Below are positions 19,218 to 28,523 of a stretch of DNA of 64,000 nt, piece by piece. Position 1 is the first letter of the stretch, and each line of letters opens with the position of its first letter. The notes under the pieces were generated by a model that did not search any database, was not told the origin of the DNA, and saw only the letters and a list, made by a program, of their open reading frames with translations. This DNA is from Streptomyces curacoi (GTDB lineage Bacteria; Actinomycetota; Actinomycetes; Streptomycetales; Streptomycetaceae), in contig NZ_KQ947984.1 in NCBI RefSeq assembly GCF_001513975.1, positions 434,001 to 498,000 on the forward strand. The letters are read 5' to 3'. Made by a program: the position numbers and the translations under genes.

Positions 19218-19246
19218 AGGTTAACCAGGGGCCCCCGGTCCCCCAA
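19218..19246 (-). promoter_or_regulatory. Promoter candidate for leaderless metF
   Basis: On the minus strand TTGGGG (19246-19241), a 17-base spacer and TAACCT (19223-19218) end six bases before the metF ATG, so the transcript should begin at the start codon. Confidence 0.55.
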
Positions 19247-19278
19247 CCGAGCGCCGGACATTTGCCCGATTTGTCGGG

Positions 19279-19303
19279 TTGTTGTCCACTCCTTGGACAA
19301 CAA
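19279..19303. repeat. Perfect inverted repeat TTGTTGTCCA-N5-TGGACAACAA
   Basis: Ten-base arms pair perfectly around CTCCT. It is AT-richer than its surroundings and lies between the thiE stop and the metF promoter, 33 bases upstream of the metF -35. It could terminate thiE transcription or be an operator for metF; there is no T tract to decide. Confidence 0.7.
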
Positions 19304-19382
19304 CGGCCCAAACCGGTGCCGATCACTGGCTGAGACACAGCGGGCCGGAAACCGGGACGCTGCGGTTCGGAGCCGCCGGAGC

Positions 19383-19418
19383 GGCCTGGCCCTGCCTACA
19401 GGCCTGGCCCTGCCTACA
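19383..19418. repeat. Perfect 18-bp tandem duplication at the thiE stop codon
   Basis: The 18 bases GGCCTGGCCCTGCCTACA occur twice in direct contact (19383-19400, 19401-19418). The second copy contains the end and stop codon of thiE; the first lies just beyond it. The duplication leaves the protein unchanged and looks recent. Confidence 0.85.
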
Positions 19419-20076
19419 CCTGCCGCAGCCGCTTGGCGAACTCCGCCGCCGCGGCGGCCGGGTCGTCGGCCTCCGTGATCGCCCGTACGACGACGACACG
19501 GCGGGCGCCCGCCTCCAGCACCTCGTCGAGGTTGGCGAGGTCGATGCCGCCGATGGCGAACCACGGGCGGTCGGTGCCGAGGGCGGCGGTGTGGCGGACC
19601 AGGTCGAGGCCGGGGGCGTGGCGGCCGGGCTTGGTGGGGGTGGGCCAGCAGGGACCGGTGCAGAAGTAGTCCACGCCCTCCTGGACGGCGGCCGCGTCGG
19701 CCTCGGATTCGGAGTGGGTGGAGCGGCCGATGAGGACGTCGTCGCCGAGGATCGCGCGAGCGGCCGGGACCGGGAGGTCGCCCTGGCCGAGGTGCAAAAC
19801 GTCGGCACCGGCGGCGTGCGCGACATCGGCGCGGTCGTTGACCGCGAGGAGCTTGCCGTGCCGGGCGCAGGCCTCGGCGAAGACCGCCAGGTGCTCCAGT
19901 TCCTCGGCCGCCTCCATGCCCTTGTCGCGCAGCTGCACGATGTCGACGCCGCCGGCCAGGACGGCGTCCAGGAACTCCGCGAGATCGCCCTGCTGCCTGC
20001 GGGCGTCGGTGCAGAGATAGACCCGGGCGTCGGCGAGCTGGGTACGGGCGGTGCCTGCGGTGGCGCTGTCGGACAT
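19414..20076 (-). CDS. thiE: Thiamine-phosphate synthase
   Basis: Joins the pyrimidine (HMP-PP) and thiazole (HET-P) moieties to form thiamine phosphate. The 220-residue TIM-barrel product shows [77 protein letters not shown] and [19 protein letters not shown], matching ThiE in order. The ATG at 20076 is preceded by AGGGGG at six bases. It is transcribed away from thiO-thiS-thiG, which make the thiazole part; unlike those genes it has no TPP riboswitch that I can find in the 594 bases upstream. Confidence 0.95.
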   Translation of the reverse strand: MSDSATAGTARTQLADARVYLCTDARRQQGDLAEFLDAVLAGGVDIVQLRDKGMEAAEELEHLAVFAEACARHGKLLAVNDRADVAHAAGADVLHLGQGDLPVPAARAILGDDVLIGRSTHSESEADAAAVQEGVDYFCTGPCWPTPTKPGRHAPGLDLVRHTAALGTDRPWFAIGGIDLANLDEVLEAGARRVVVVRAITEADDPAAAAAEFAKRLRQV

Positions 20077-20280
20077 GCGGTGCCCCCTGTGATCGGGTTG
20101 CCGGGCGGGCGGCGTCGGGCGGGTGCCGGACCGTGGCACACGGTAGCCGGAGCCGGGCGCGGCGTCGCGGACCGGTCCAGGGCAGGCCGGGTGGGGGCAG
20201 TGGCCGCACGGGCCCGCGGTCGGAGTTCGGGGCGGCGCGCCGCCTGGCGCCCGTCACGGCGTGGAAGCCGGCGCCCGGCG

Positions 20281-20361
20281 GGACGCACGCAGTACGTGCC
20301 GCCACCCTGCGGGATGCAGTACGTGCCGCCACCCGGCGGGATGCACGTACCGGCCGCCGAC
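20281..20361. repeat. Three imperfect 24-30 bp direct repeats upstream of thiE
   Basis: Units at 20281-20310, 20311-20337 and 20338-20361 share GGGAYGCA...GTACGTGCCGCCACC, the third being degenerate. They lie in the 594-base gap 20077-20670 between the Rv2175c-like gene and thiE. On the minus strand they could encode GGGTYCIPQ-like repeats, but I see no convincing start or codon signal, so I leave the gap without a gene. Confidence 0.65.
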
Positions 20362-20670
20362 GGGACGCATGTGCCAGCCCTCGGTGCCGCCGCGCCCCGA
20401 GCCCGAAACAGCACCCCGGCGCCTGCGACACCGCCATGCCCGGCCCCCGCGACGGCACGGTGGCCACCGCCGGACGGTCGGGCGGACGGCCGGCCGGCTG
20501 GCCGCAGGACCAGCGCCCGCCCCCGCGTCCTCATGACGATGGCGTGCGGGCCGGACCCGAGTACCGGGGCGTGCCGGTGCGGCAGGCGCTTCCGCCGCTC
20601 ACACCAGCTCATCCCGCGCGCCTCGGCTCCGGCCCGTACGCCGGACGGTGTTCGGATCAGGGCGTTCGGG

Positions 20671-21036
20671 TCAGACGGCGAGCGCCTGGGCGCGGCGCTT
20701 CACCTCCGTGCCGCGATTCTCGCTCAGCGCCTGCGCGGGGGTGCCGGGCAGGCTCGGGTCGGGGGTGAAGAGCCACTCCAGCATCTCTTCGTCCGTGAAG
20801 CCGTCGTCCCGCAGGAGCGTCAAGGTCCCGGACAGGCCCTTGACGACCTTGTCCCCGTCGATGAAGGCGGCAGGGACGTGCAGCGCGCGGTTCTCGCCAC
20901 GGCGTACGGCGATGAGCTGGCCCTCCTTGACCAGCTGCCGGACGCGTGTCACCTCGACGCCGAGCATTTCGGCGATGTCGGGGAGGGTGAGCCAGGCGGG
21001 CACGAGAGCATCGATCTTTGCGTCAATCTCGGTCAC
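20671..21036 (-). CDS. Rv2175c-family DNA-binding protein
   Basis: Winged-helix-like DNA-binding protein related to M. tuberculosis Rv2175c, a known substrate of the kinase PknL. The 121 residues include an N-terminal helix-turn-helix (LTLPDIAEMLGVEVTRVRQLVKEGQLIAVRRG) and the family block VVKGLSGTLTLLRDDGFTDEEMLEWLFTPDPSLPG, ending in EVKRRAQALAV. The start is either GTG at 21036 (TEIDAKIDAL) or GTG at 21060. With either start the N-terminal tail is short compared with Rv2175c, whose phosphorylated threonine lies in a long disordered tail. A PknL-like kinase is encoded 4 kb away on the other strand. Confidence 0.88.
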   Translation of the reverse strand: MTEIDAKIDALVPAWLTLPDIAEMLGVEVTRVRQLVKEGQLIAVRRGENRALHVPAAFIDGDKVVKGLSGTLTLLRDDGFTDEEMLEWLFTPDPSLPGTPAQALSENRGTEVKRRAQALAV

Positions 21037-21112
21037 GGAATAAAGCCTGCCATCTGCCACTGACAGTCGGAAGTCAGGCCGGTCCGCCTGGAGGCCCTGA
21101 CCGGGTGACGCG

Positions 21113-22342
21113 CTAGGCCACCGCCGCCTTCATCGGCCGCGCCGGGTCCGCCAGCAGTTCGGGGTTCATCGGCGTGCCCGCCTCGATCAGCCGGCGCCCC
21201 TGCGCCAGGTCCCTCGGCCGGCCCACCGCCAGCAGGGCGACCAGCCGGTTGTCCTTCAGCCAGCAGACGGTCCAGGCGGGGCCCGACGGGTCGCCGCGCC
21301 ACAGGGTCGTGTCGGCGGCGGGGTGGTGGCCGGCGTACTGCACGAAGCGGCCGAACTGCTCGGACCAGAAGTACGGCACGGGGTCGTAGACCACGGGGGC
21401 CTCACCGAGGATGTCGGCGGCGACCGTACGCGGGCCCTGCAGGGCGTTGTCCCAGTGGTGGACCAGCAGGCGTTCGCCGTACCTGCCCGAGGGGAAGGAG
21501 GCGCAGTCGCCGACCGCGTAGACGTCGGGCACCGAGGTGCGCAGGTGGTCGTCGGCGACGACCTCGCCGTGCACGCCGAGTTCGATGCCCGAACCGGCGA
21601 GCCAGGCCGTGGCGGGCCGGGCCCCGATGCCGACCACGACGGCGCCCGCGGGCAGCCGTGAACCGTCGTCGAGGATCACCGCGCCGGGCTCGACGCGCTC
21701 CACGCGCGCGTGGGTGCGCAGCACCGCCCCGCTGTCCTCGTACCAGGCGGTCATCGGCGCGGCCACCTCCGCGGGCAGCGCACCCGCGAGCGGCCGGTCC
21801 GCGGCCTCCACGACCGTCACCGCGCAGCCCGCCTCGCGCGCGGCCGTGGCGAACTCCGCGCCGATCCAGCCCGCGCCGACGACCACGATGTCGTGCTGCC
21901 GGGCGAGCACCGGCCGCAGCCGCTCGGCGTCGTCCAGGGTGCGCAGCAGATGCACGCCGGGGACGCCCTCCGCGCCCGGCAGCCGGATCGGCTCGGCGCC
22001 GGTGGCGATCACGAGGACGTCGTACGGAACGGGCCCGGCCTCGGTGTCCAGTTCGTGGTCGGCGAGGCGCACGCCCAGCACCTCGCGCCCCAGCCGGAGT
22101 TCGATGCCGAGCGCCTCGAAGTCGACGTCGAAGGCGGAGCCCTCGGCCTTGCCGAGCAGCACGGCCTTGGACAGGGGCGGCCGGTCGTAGGGCTGGTGGG
22201 GCTCGGCGCCGATCAGTGTGACGGGGCCGGTGAAGCCCTGTTCGCGCAGGGCGACCGCCGTCTGCACACCGGCCATGCCCGCGCCGGCGACGACCACGCG
22301 CCGCGCCTGTGACGTGCCCCGTTGCTGCGTCTGCTCGCTCAC
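21113..22342 (-). CDS. Ferredoxin reductase-like FAD/NAD(P)-dependent oxidoreductase
   Basis: The 409-residue flavoprotein has two dinucleotide motifs, RVVVAGAGMAGVQTAVALREQGF for FAD and HDIVVVGAGWIGAEFATAAREAG for NAD(P)H. ATG-type VIATGAEPIRLPGA and the second FAD motif VPDVYAVGDCASFP follow, then a C-terminal domain with FWSEQFGRFVQYAG. This is the architecture of reductases that feed ferredoxins for P450s or dioxygenases. No ferredoxin or P450 lies next to it. GTG at 22342 lies six bases after a TATGGT box, so a leaderless transcript is likely. An ACTGAC-N5-GTCAGT palindrome sits just upstream. It is 32 bases downstream of a same-strand hypothetical gene. Confidence 0.9.
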   Translation of the reverse strand: MSEQTQQRGTSQARRVVVAGAGMAGVQTAVALREQGFTGPVTLIGAEPHQPYDRPPLSKAVLLGKAEGSAFDVDFEALGIELRLGREVLGVRLADHELDTEAGPVPYDVLVIATGAEPIRLPGAEGVPGVHLLRTLDDAERLRPVLARQHDIVVVGAGWIGAEFATAAREAGCAVTVVEAADRPLAGALPAEVAAPMTAWYEDSGAVLRTHARVERVEPGAVILDDGSRLPAGAVVVGIGARPATAWLAGSGIELGVHGEVVADDHLRTSVPDVYAVGDCASFPSGRYGERLLVHHWDNALQGPRTVAADILGEAPVVYDPVPYFWSEQFGRFVQYAGHHPAADTTLWRGDPSGPAWTVCWLKDNRLVALLAVGRPRDLAQGRRLIEAGTPMNPELLADPARPMKAAVA

Positions 22343-22348
22343 CTGATC

Positions 22349-22354
22349 ACCATA
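22349..22354 (-). promoter_or_regulatory. -10 box TATGGT for the flavoprotein gene
   Basis: TATGGT on the minus strand ends six bases before the GTG at 22342, consistent with a leaderless transcript starting next to the operator at 22359-22375. Confidence 0.45.
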
Positions 22355-22358
22355 GACA

Positions 22359-22375
22359 ACTGACGAACTGTCAGT
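22359..22375. promoter_or_regulatory. Operator candidate ACTGAC-N5-GTCAGT
   Basis: Perfect 6-base inverted half-sites separated by GAACT lie just upstream of the TATGGT box. The half-sites are identical to those at 11090-11103, where the spacing is two bases instead of five. A TetR-type repressor is the likely reader, but no regulator gene adjoins. Confidence 0.55.
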
Positions 22376-22725
22376 CAGGGGGCATGCTCAGTGACCTGCT
22401 CCACAACGCTGGTTCCCGCGCCCGCCTGCGACTCCCACTCCCAGGTCTCCGCCAGGCGCACCCGTCCGTCGGGAAGCTCGGTCACCGTCGACACACAGTG
22501 GCCCGACGACGTCGTCCCGTCCCGCTTCAGCTGCACGTACCGGAAGTCCAGCCGGTCGCTTTCCCTGGTGCCCACCAGATGCCCGCGTACGACATCGCCG
22601 CCCGCGTACTCGGCCCAGATCTCGCCGTCCTTCTCGTGGTAGGTGAACCGGGTGCGCGTACCCACCTGACCTGGGGCTTGATCGGCCACAGGGGCAAGGA
22701 CGAGACCGTCGAGCGAGCGGGCCAC
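22375..22725 (-). CDS. Conserved small protein of unknown function (sometimes named N-acetylglutamate synthase-like)
   Basis: The 116-residue protein is predicted to be nearly all beta strand, with RFTYHEKDGEIWAEYAGGDVVRGHLVGTRE, LDFRYVQLKRDGTTSSGHCVST and ELPDGRVRLAETWEWES. This pattern occurs in a family often labelled N-acetylglutamate synthase in databases without support I know of. It resembles a small barrel rather than a GNAT acyltransferase. The GTG at 22725 begins VARSLDGL and follows GGGAG; the frame stays open 20 codons further upstream toward the riboswitch. It is divergent from thiO. Confidence 0.65.
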   Translation of the reverse strand: MARSLDGLVLAPVADQAPGQVGTRTRFTYHEKDGEIWAEYAGGDVVRGHLVGTRESDRLDFRYVQLKRDGTTSSGHCVSTVTELPDGRVRLAETWEWESQAGAGTSVVEQVTEHAP

Positions 22726-22783
22726 AGGCGGAGGCTCCCTTACTGAGACGTGTGACGGCGGGCTAGGGTGGCCACCGTAGAGC

Positions 22784-22875
22784 ACTCGCGGGAGCCCGGA
22801 CGTACCGGGCTGAGAGGGAGGCTGGCGGCCTCCGACCGTACGAACCTGATCCGGGTCATGCCGGCGAAGGGAGGG
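22784..22875 (+). ncRNA. TPP riboswitch (THI element) upstream of thiO
   Basis: The stretch contains the conserved THI-box segments in order: GGGAGCCCGG, CGGGCTGAGAGGGAGG with the CTGAGA core, and CCTGATCCGGGTCATGCCGGCGAAGGGAGG split over 22846-22875. The 3' end overlaps the ribosome-binding region of thiO, 12 bases before its ATG. This suggests control of translation initiation by thiamine pyrophosphate, the common mode in actinobacteria. Confidence 0.93.
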
Positions 22876-22886
22876 GCTGGACGCCC

Positions 22887-24049
22887 ATGTCGCGTACGCG
22901 AACGTCAGACGTCCTTGTCATCGGGGGCGGAATCATCGGCCTGGTCACGGCGTGGCGGGCCGCGGGGCGCGGGTTCACCACGACCGTCGTGGACCCCGAG
23001 CCGGGCGGCGGGGCCGCCCAGGTGGCGGCCGGGATGCTGGCCGCCGTCACGGAACTGCACTACGGCGAGCAGACACTGCTCGGCCTGAACCTGGCCTCGG
23101 CCCGCCGCTACCCGGACTTCGCGGCCGAGCTCACCGAGGTCACCGGCCACGACCTCGGTTACCGGCGGTGCGGCACGCTCGCCGTCGCCCTGGACGCCGA
23201 CGACCGCGCCCATCTGCGCGAACTGCACGCCTTGCAGCGCCAGTCGGGGCTGGACTCCGAGTGGCTGTCGGGGCGGGAGTGCCGGCGCCTGGAGCCGATG
23301 CTCGCGCCGGGGGTGCGCGGCGGGCTGCGGGTGGACGGCGACCACCAGATCGATCCCCGGCGCCTCGCCCGGGCGCTGGTGGCCGCGTGCGAGCGGGCCG
23401 GTGTGGTCTTCCACCAGGCGTGGGCCGAGCGCTTCGACGTCGTACGGGAGCGGGCCGCCGGCGTCACCACGGCGGACGGCACCGAGCTGCGCGCGGGTCA
23501 GGTCGTCCTCGCGGCCGGGAGCCTCAGCGGGCGGCTGGCGGGCGTCCCGGACGACGTACTGCCGCCCGTACGGCCCGTAAAGGGCCAGGTGCTGCGGCTC
23601 ACCGTGCCGAAGCGGTACGCGCCGTTCCTGAGCCGGACCGTGCGGGCCGTGGTGCGGGGCAGCCAGGTGTATCTGGTGCCGCGTGAGAGCGGGGAACTGG
23701 TCGTCGGGGCGACGAGCGAGGAGCTGGGCTGGGACACGACGGTGACCGCGGGCGGGGTGTACGAGCTGCTGCGCGACGCGCACGAGCTGGTGCCGGGCAT
23801 CACGGAACTGCCGCTCACCGAGACCCGGGCCGGTCTGCGCCCCGGCTCGCCCGACAACGCGCCGCTGCTCGGCCCGACCGAGCTGGAGGGGCTGCTGCTG
23901 GCCACCGGGCACTACCGCAACGGCGTGCTCCTGACGCCGGTCACCGGCGATGCCATGGCGCACGTCCTGACCACCGGTGAACTCCCGGAGGAAGCCCGGC
24001 CGTTCACGCCCAGGCGGTTCAGCGCCGCCGCACTCACGGAGCATCCCGC

Positions 24050-24053
<4 letters not shown>
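22887..24053 (+). CDS. thiO: Glycine oxidase
   Basis: FAD-dependent oxidase that converts glycine to dehydroglycine for thiazole synthesis. The 388-residue product has the N-terminal FAD motif (DVLVIGGGIIGLVTAWRAAGRG) and AAQVAAGMLAAVTE, and ends with RAGLRPGSPDNAPLLGPTE and ATGHYRNGVLLTPVTGD, characteristic of ThiO and D-amino-acid oxidases. ATG at 22887 lies within reach of the GGGAGGGG at the end of the TPP riboswitch. Its TGA overlaps the ATG of thiS (ATGA), so thiO-thiS-thiG are coupled. Confidence 0.95.
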
Positions 24054-25061
<1,008 letters not shown>

Positions 25062-25166
25062 ACGCACGTTCGATGAAAGCCTTCACTCGATGAGGCGTCC
25101 GTCACAGCTCGGCTGCAGTCCCGCCCCGATCGCGGCCGAACCGGCAGGCGTGTCAGCGTCGGCTCG

Positions 25167-25172
25167 TAGACT
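25167..25172 (+). promoter_or_regulatory. -10 box TAGACT, leaderless start of the PASTA kinase gene
   Basis: TAGACT ends seven bases before the GTG at 25180 and no ribosome site is present. No clear -35 is seen. Confidence 0.4.
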
Positions 25173-25179
25173 CACCTGC

Positions 25180-27123
25180 GTGGATACGACCCTTCAGGAC
25201 CCTCTGGTCGGGCAGGTGCTCGACGGCCGGTATCGCGTGGACGCGCGGATCGCGGTCGGCGGGATGGCCACGGTCTACCGGGCCCTGGACACCCGCCTCG
25301 ACCGCGTGCTCGCACTCAAGGTGATGCATCCCGCGCTGGCGGTCGACGGGGCGTTCGTCGAGCGGTTCATCCGTGAGGCGAAGTCCGTGGCGCGGCTCGC
25401 GCACCCCAATGTCGTGCAGGTCTTCGACCAGGGCACCGACGGGTCGTACGTCTACCTCGCCATGGAGTACGTCGCGGGCTGCACCCTGCGCGACGTCCTG
25501 CGCGAGCGCGGGGCACTGCAGCCCCGTGCCGCCCTGGACATCCTGGAGCCGGTGCTCGCCGCGCTCGGCGCCGCGCACCGCGCCGGGTTCGTGCACCGGG
25601 ACATGAAGCCCGAGAACGTGCTCATAGGGGACGACGGGCGGGTCAAGGTCGCCGACTTCGGGCTCGTGCGGTCCATGGACACCGTGACCAGCACCACCGG
25701 TGCCGTGCTCGGCACCGTCTCCTATCTCGCGCCCGAGCAGATCGAGCAGCCCGGCGCCGCCGACGCCCGCGTCGACGTGTACGCGTGCGGTGTCGTCCTG
25801 TACGAGATGCTCACCGGCGACAAGCCGCACGACGGGGACTCCCCCGCCGTGGTGCTCTACAAGCACCTCCACGAGGACGTCCCACCGCCCTCGGCGAGCG
25901 TGCCGGGCCTGGCGTACGAGCTCGACGAGCTGGTCGCGTCGGCCACCGCGCGCACCCCGGACCTCCGTCCGTACGACGCCGTGGCGCTGCTCGCGCAGGC
26001 CCGTGAGGCGCGCGCGGCGCTGAGCGCGGATCAGCTGGACGCGGTGCCGCCGCAGGCGCTCACGGCGGCGCACAGCAACGCCGAGGACCGTACGAGCGTG
26101 ATCCCGCGCGCGCTGACCGTGCAGCGGCCGCTGCCCGTGAACGAGGACGACGCCGAACCCGAGGCGGTGTTCAACAGAACCAGCCGGCTGGCGGCTCCGC
26201 CGCCCGCGCCGCCCCGGTCCCGGTCCCGGGGCCCGCGTGCGCCGCGCGGCCCGCTCGTCATCGTCACCGCCGTCCTGCTGGCCCTCGGCCTCGGCGCCGG
26301 CGTCTGGTACATCAACTCCGGCCAGTTCACCAAGGTCCCGCCACTGCTGGCCAAGACCCAGGCACAGGCCCAGGAGCGGCTGGCGGAGGCCGGGCTGGAG
26401 GTCGGCAAGGTGGAGCGCGCCTACAGCGACACCGTCCGGCGCGGCACCGTCATCAGCACGGACCCGGCGACGGGCGCCCGCATCCGGCACAACGACTCCG
26501 TGAACCTCGTCATCTCGGCGGGTCCGGAGACCGTGAAGGTGCCCGATCTGCAGGGCTACAAGCTGGACAAGGCGAGGACCGTCCTGAAGGACAGCGGCCT
26601 CCAACCGGGCATGGTCACCCGGGAGTTCAACGACGAACTGTCGCCGGGCTTCGTGATCTCCTCGGAGCCCGCAGACGGCACCAAGGTCCGCTCGGGCTCC
26701 GCGGTCGCGCTCACCGTCAGCAAGGGCAGCCCGGTGGACGTCCCGGACGTCACCGGCGAGAGCCTGGCCGACGCCAAGGCCGAGCTGGCGGAGGCCGGCC
26801 TGAAGGTGAAGGTCGCCTCCGTGCGGGTCCACTCCGACTTCGACGCGGGGCAGGTCGCCCGGCAGTCGCCGGTGGAGGGCAGGCAGGCCGCGGAGGGCGA
26901 CACGGTGACGCTGACGCTGTCCAAGGGCCCGGAGATGATCGAGGTCCCGGACGTGGTCGGCGACAGCGTCGACGACGCCACGGACGAGCTGAAGGCCGCC
27001 GGCTTCGAGGTCGACGAGGACCGCGGCCTGCTGGGGCTGTTCGGCGACACGGTCAAGAGCCAGTCCGTGGCGGGCGGCGACAGGGCACCCAAGGGGTCGA
27101 CGATCACGATCACCATCCGGTAA
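25180..27123 (+). CDS. pknL: PASTA-domain serine/threonine protein kinase, PknL type
   Basis: Transmembrane eukaryotic-type kinase thought to sense cell-wall fragments. In 647 residues I see the glycine loop (VGGMATVYRA, residues 26-35), the ATP lysine (ALKVM, Lys47), the catalytic loop HRDMKPENV (Asp141), DFGLV and APEQ. A Pro/Arg-rich juxtamembrane region, one membrane segment (about 357-380) and four PASTA repeats follow (about 385-647). The activation segment has several Thr residues (DTVTSTTGAVLGT). Conserved neighbours (Rv2175c-like regulator, class II DAHP synthase) support PknL rather than PknB. GTG at 25180 is favoured by a TAGACT box seven bases upstream. Confidence 0.9.
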   Translation: MDTTLQDPLVGQVLDGRYRVDARIAVGGMATVYRALDTRLDRVLALKVMHPALAVDGAFVERFIREAKSVARLAHPNVVQVFDQGTDGSYVYLAMEYVAGCTLRDVLRERGALQPRAALDILEPVLAALGAAHRAGFVHRDMKPENVLIGDDGRVKVADFGLVRSMDTVTSTTGAVLGTVSYLAPEQIEQPGAADARVDVYACGVVLYEMLTGDKPHDGDSPAVVLYKHLHEDVPPPSASVPGLAYELDELVASATARTPDLRPYDAVALLAQAREARAALSADQLDAVPPQALTAAHSNAEDRTSVIPRALTVQRPLPVNEDDAEPEAVFNRTSRLAAPPPAPPRSRSRGPRAPRGPLVIVTAVLLALGLGAGVWYINSGQFTKVPPLLAKTQAQAQERLAEAGLEVGKVERAYSDTVRRGTVISTDPATGARIRHNDSVNLVISAGPETVKVPDLQGYKLDKARTVLKDSGLQPGMVTREFNDELSPGFVISSEPADGTKVRSGSAVALTVSKGSPVDVPDVTGESLADAKAELAEAGLKVKVASVRVHSDFDAGQVARQSPVEGRQAAEGDTVTLTLSKGPEMIEVPDVVGDSVDDATDELKAAGFEVDEDRGLLGLFGDTVKSQSVAGGDRAPKGSTITITIR

Positions 27124-27157
27124 CCGGGGCACGCGGCGGCCATGACACCCTGAACGG

Positions 27158-28057
27158 GTGAAGAGTCAGCAGCCCGCCGCTCCCCGAACCACCCCCGGCC
27201 CCTCCCGCAACCCCGTCGGCGGTCACGTCCCCGTGGCCGGCGGTCTCCACTCCGTCGGCCTCACCTACGCCCACGACCTCAAGGCCGAGACGGTCCAGGT
27301 CTTCGTCGCCAACCCGCGCGGCTGGGCCACGCCCGCCGGCAATCCGCGGCAGGACGAGGCGTTCCGCGCGGTGTGCGAGGCGGAGTCGATCCCGGCGTAT
27401 GTGCACGCGCCGTATCTGATCAACTTCGGTTCGCACACCGAGGCGACCGTCGAGAGGTCGGTGGAGTCGCTGCGGCACTCGCTGCGGCGGGGGCGGGAGA
27501 TCGGGGCGCTGGGCGTGGTCGTGCACACCGGCAGCGCGACCGGCGGCCGGGAGCGGTCGGTGGCCCTGAAGCAGGTGCGCGAGCACATGCTGCCGCTGCT
27601 CGACGAGCTGACCCACGACGACGACCCGTATCTGCTTCTGGAGTCCACCGCCGGGCAGGGCGCCTCGCTGTGCTCGCGGACCTGGGACTTCGGGCCGTAC
27701 TTCGAGGCGCTGGACGCCCATCCGAAGCTGGGTGTGTGCCTGGACACCTGCCACATCTTCGCCGCCGGGCATGATCTGACCGGCCCGTCCGGCATGCACC
27801 AGACGCTGGACCTGCTGGTGGACACGGTCGGCGAGGGCCGGCTGAAGCTGATCCACGCCAATGACTCCAAGGACGTCGTCGGCGCGCACAAGGACCGGCA
27901 CGAGAACATCGGCGCCGGTCATATCGGCGAGGACCCGTTCCGGGCGCTGATGACGCACCCGGCCACGGCGGGCGTGCCGCTGATCATCGAGACACCGGGC
28001 GGGAAGGAAGGACACGCGGCGGATGTGGAGCGGCTGAAGAAACTTCGGGACGCGTAA
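27158..28057 (+). CDS. nfo: Deoxyribonuclease IV / AP endonuclease family 2
   Basis: Zinc-dependent TIM-barrel endonuclease of base excision repair that cuts 5' of abasic sites. The 299-residue product shows the family metal-ligand segments AYVHAPYLINFGS, GVVVHTGS, LLLESTAGQG, GVCLDTCHIFAAGHDL, LIHANDSKDVVGAHKDRHENIG and IIETPGG. Length matches bacterial Nfo. The GTG at 27158 has a poor ribosome site. It lies 34 bases after the kinase gene and 18 bases before the DUF4396 gene, so all three may be co-transcribed. Confidence 0.93.
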   Translation: MKSQQPAAPRTTPGPSRNPVGGHVPVAGGLHSVGLTYAHDLKAETVQVFVANPRGWATPAGNPRQDEAFRAVCEAESIPAYVHAPYLINFGSHTEATVERSVESLRHSLRRGREIGALGVVVHTGSATGGRERSVALKQVREHMLPLLDELTHDDDPYLLLESTAGQGASLCSRTWDFGPYFEALDAHPKLGVCLDTCHIFAAGHDLTGPSGMHQTLDLLVDTVGEGRLKLIHANDSKDVVGAHKDRHENIGAGHIGEDPFRALMTHPATAGVPLIIETPGGKEGHAADVERLKKLRDA

Positions 28058-28075
28058 CCCGTTCAGGAATGGGCC

Positions 28076-28504
28076 ATGGCCGTCCAGGCCACCCTCCACT
28101 GCCTCACCGGCTGTGCCATCGGCGATGTGCTCGGCATAGTGATCGGCACCGCGCTGGGCTGGGGCGACGTACCGACGCTGGTGCTGGCGATCGCGCTCGC
28201 GTCCGCGTTCTTCTTCGGCTACGCGCTCACCCTGCGCGGCGTACTGAAGGCGGGTGTCGGCTTCCGGGCGGCGGTCCGGGTGGCCCTGGCCGCGGACACG
28301 CTGTCGATCGCCGTGATGGAACTGGTCGACAACGGCGTGCTCGTCCTGTGGCCCGGCGCCATGGACGCGGGCCTGGACGACCTGCTGTTCCGGGGCGCGC
28401 CGGCCTTCGCTCTCGCGGTCGCCTTCGTCGTCACGGCGCCGGTCAACAAGTGGATGATCGGCCGCGGCAAGGGCCACGCGGTGGTGCACCAGTACCCCCA
28501 CTGA
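28076..28504 (+). CDS. DUF4396 membrane protein
   Basis: The 142-residue protein has four hydrophobic segments: LHCLTGCAIGDVLGIVIGTALGW, LVLAIALASAFFFGYAL, VALAADTLSIAVMELVDNGVLVLWP and LAVAFVVTAPVNKWMIGRGKGH. The His-Cys-x4-Cys start and the final NKWMIGRGKGHAVVH are typical of DUF4396, where conserved His and Cys suggest metal binding. Function is unknown. It converges on the molybdopterin oxidoreductase gene with only 19 bases between. Confidence 0.82.
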   Translation: MAVQATLHCLTGCAIGDVLGIVIGTALGWGDVPTLVLAIALASAFFFGYALTLRGVLKAGVGFRAAVRVALAADTLSIAVMELVDNGVLVLWPGAMDAGLDDLLFRGAPAFALAVAFVVTAPVNKWMIGRGKGHAVVHQYPH

Positions 28505-28523
28505 CCAGCCCGGTCACCAGGAG

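Noticed and set aside
17286..19478. A 730-codon plus-strand open frame opposite the Tyr/Gln-rich gene and metF
   Set aside because: It reads antisense to MetF, whose motifs are unmistakable, and has repetitive Val/Leu/Gly sequence produced by the complementary repeat.
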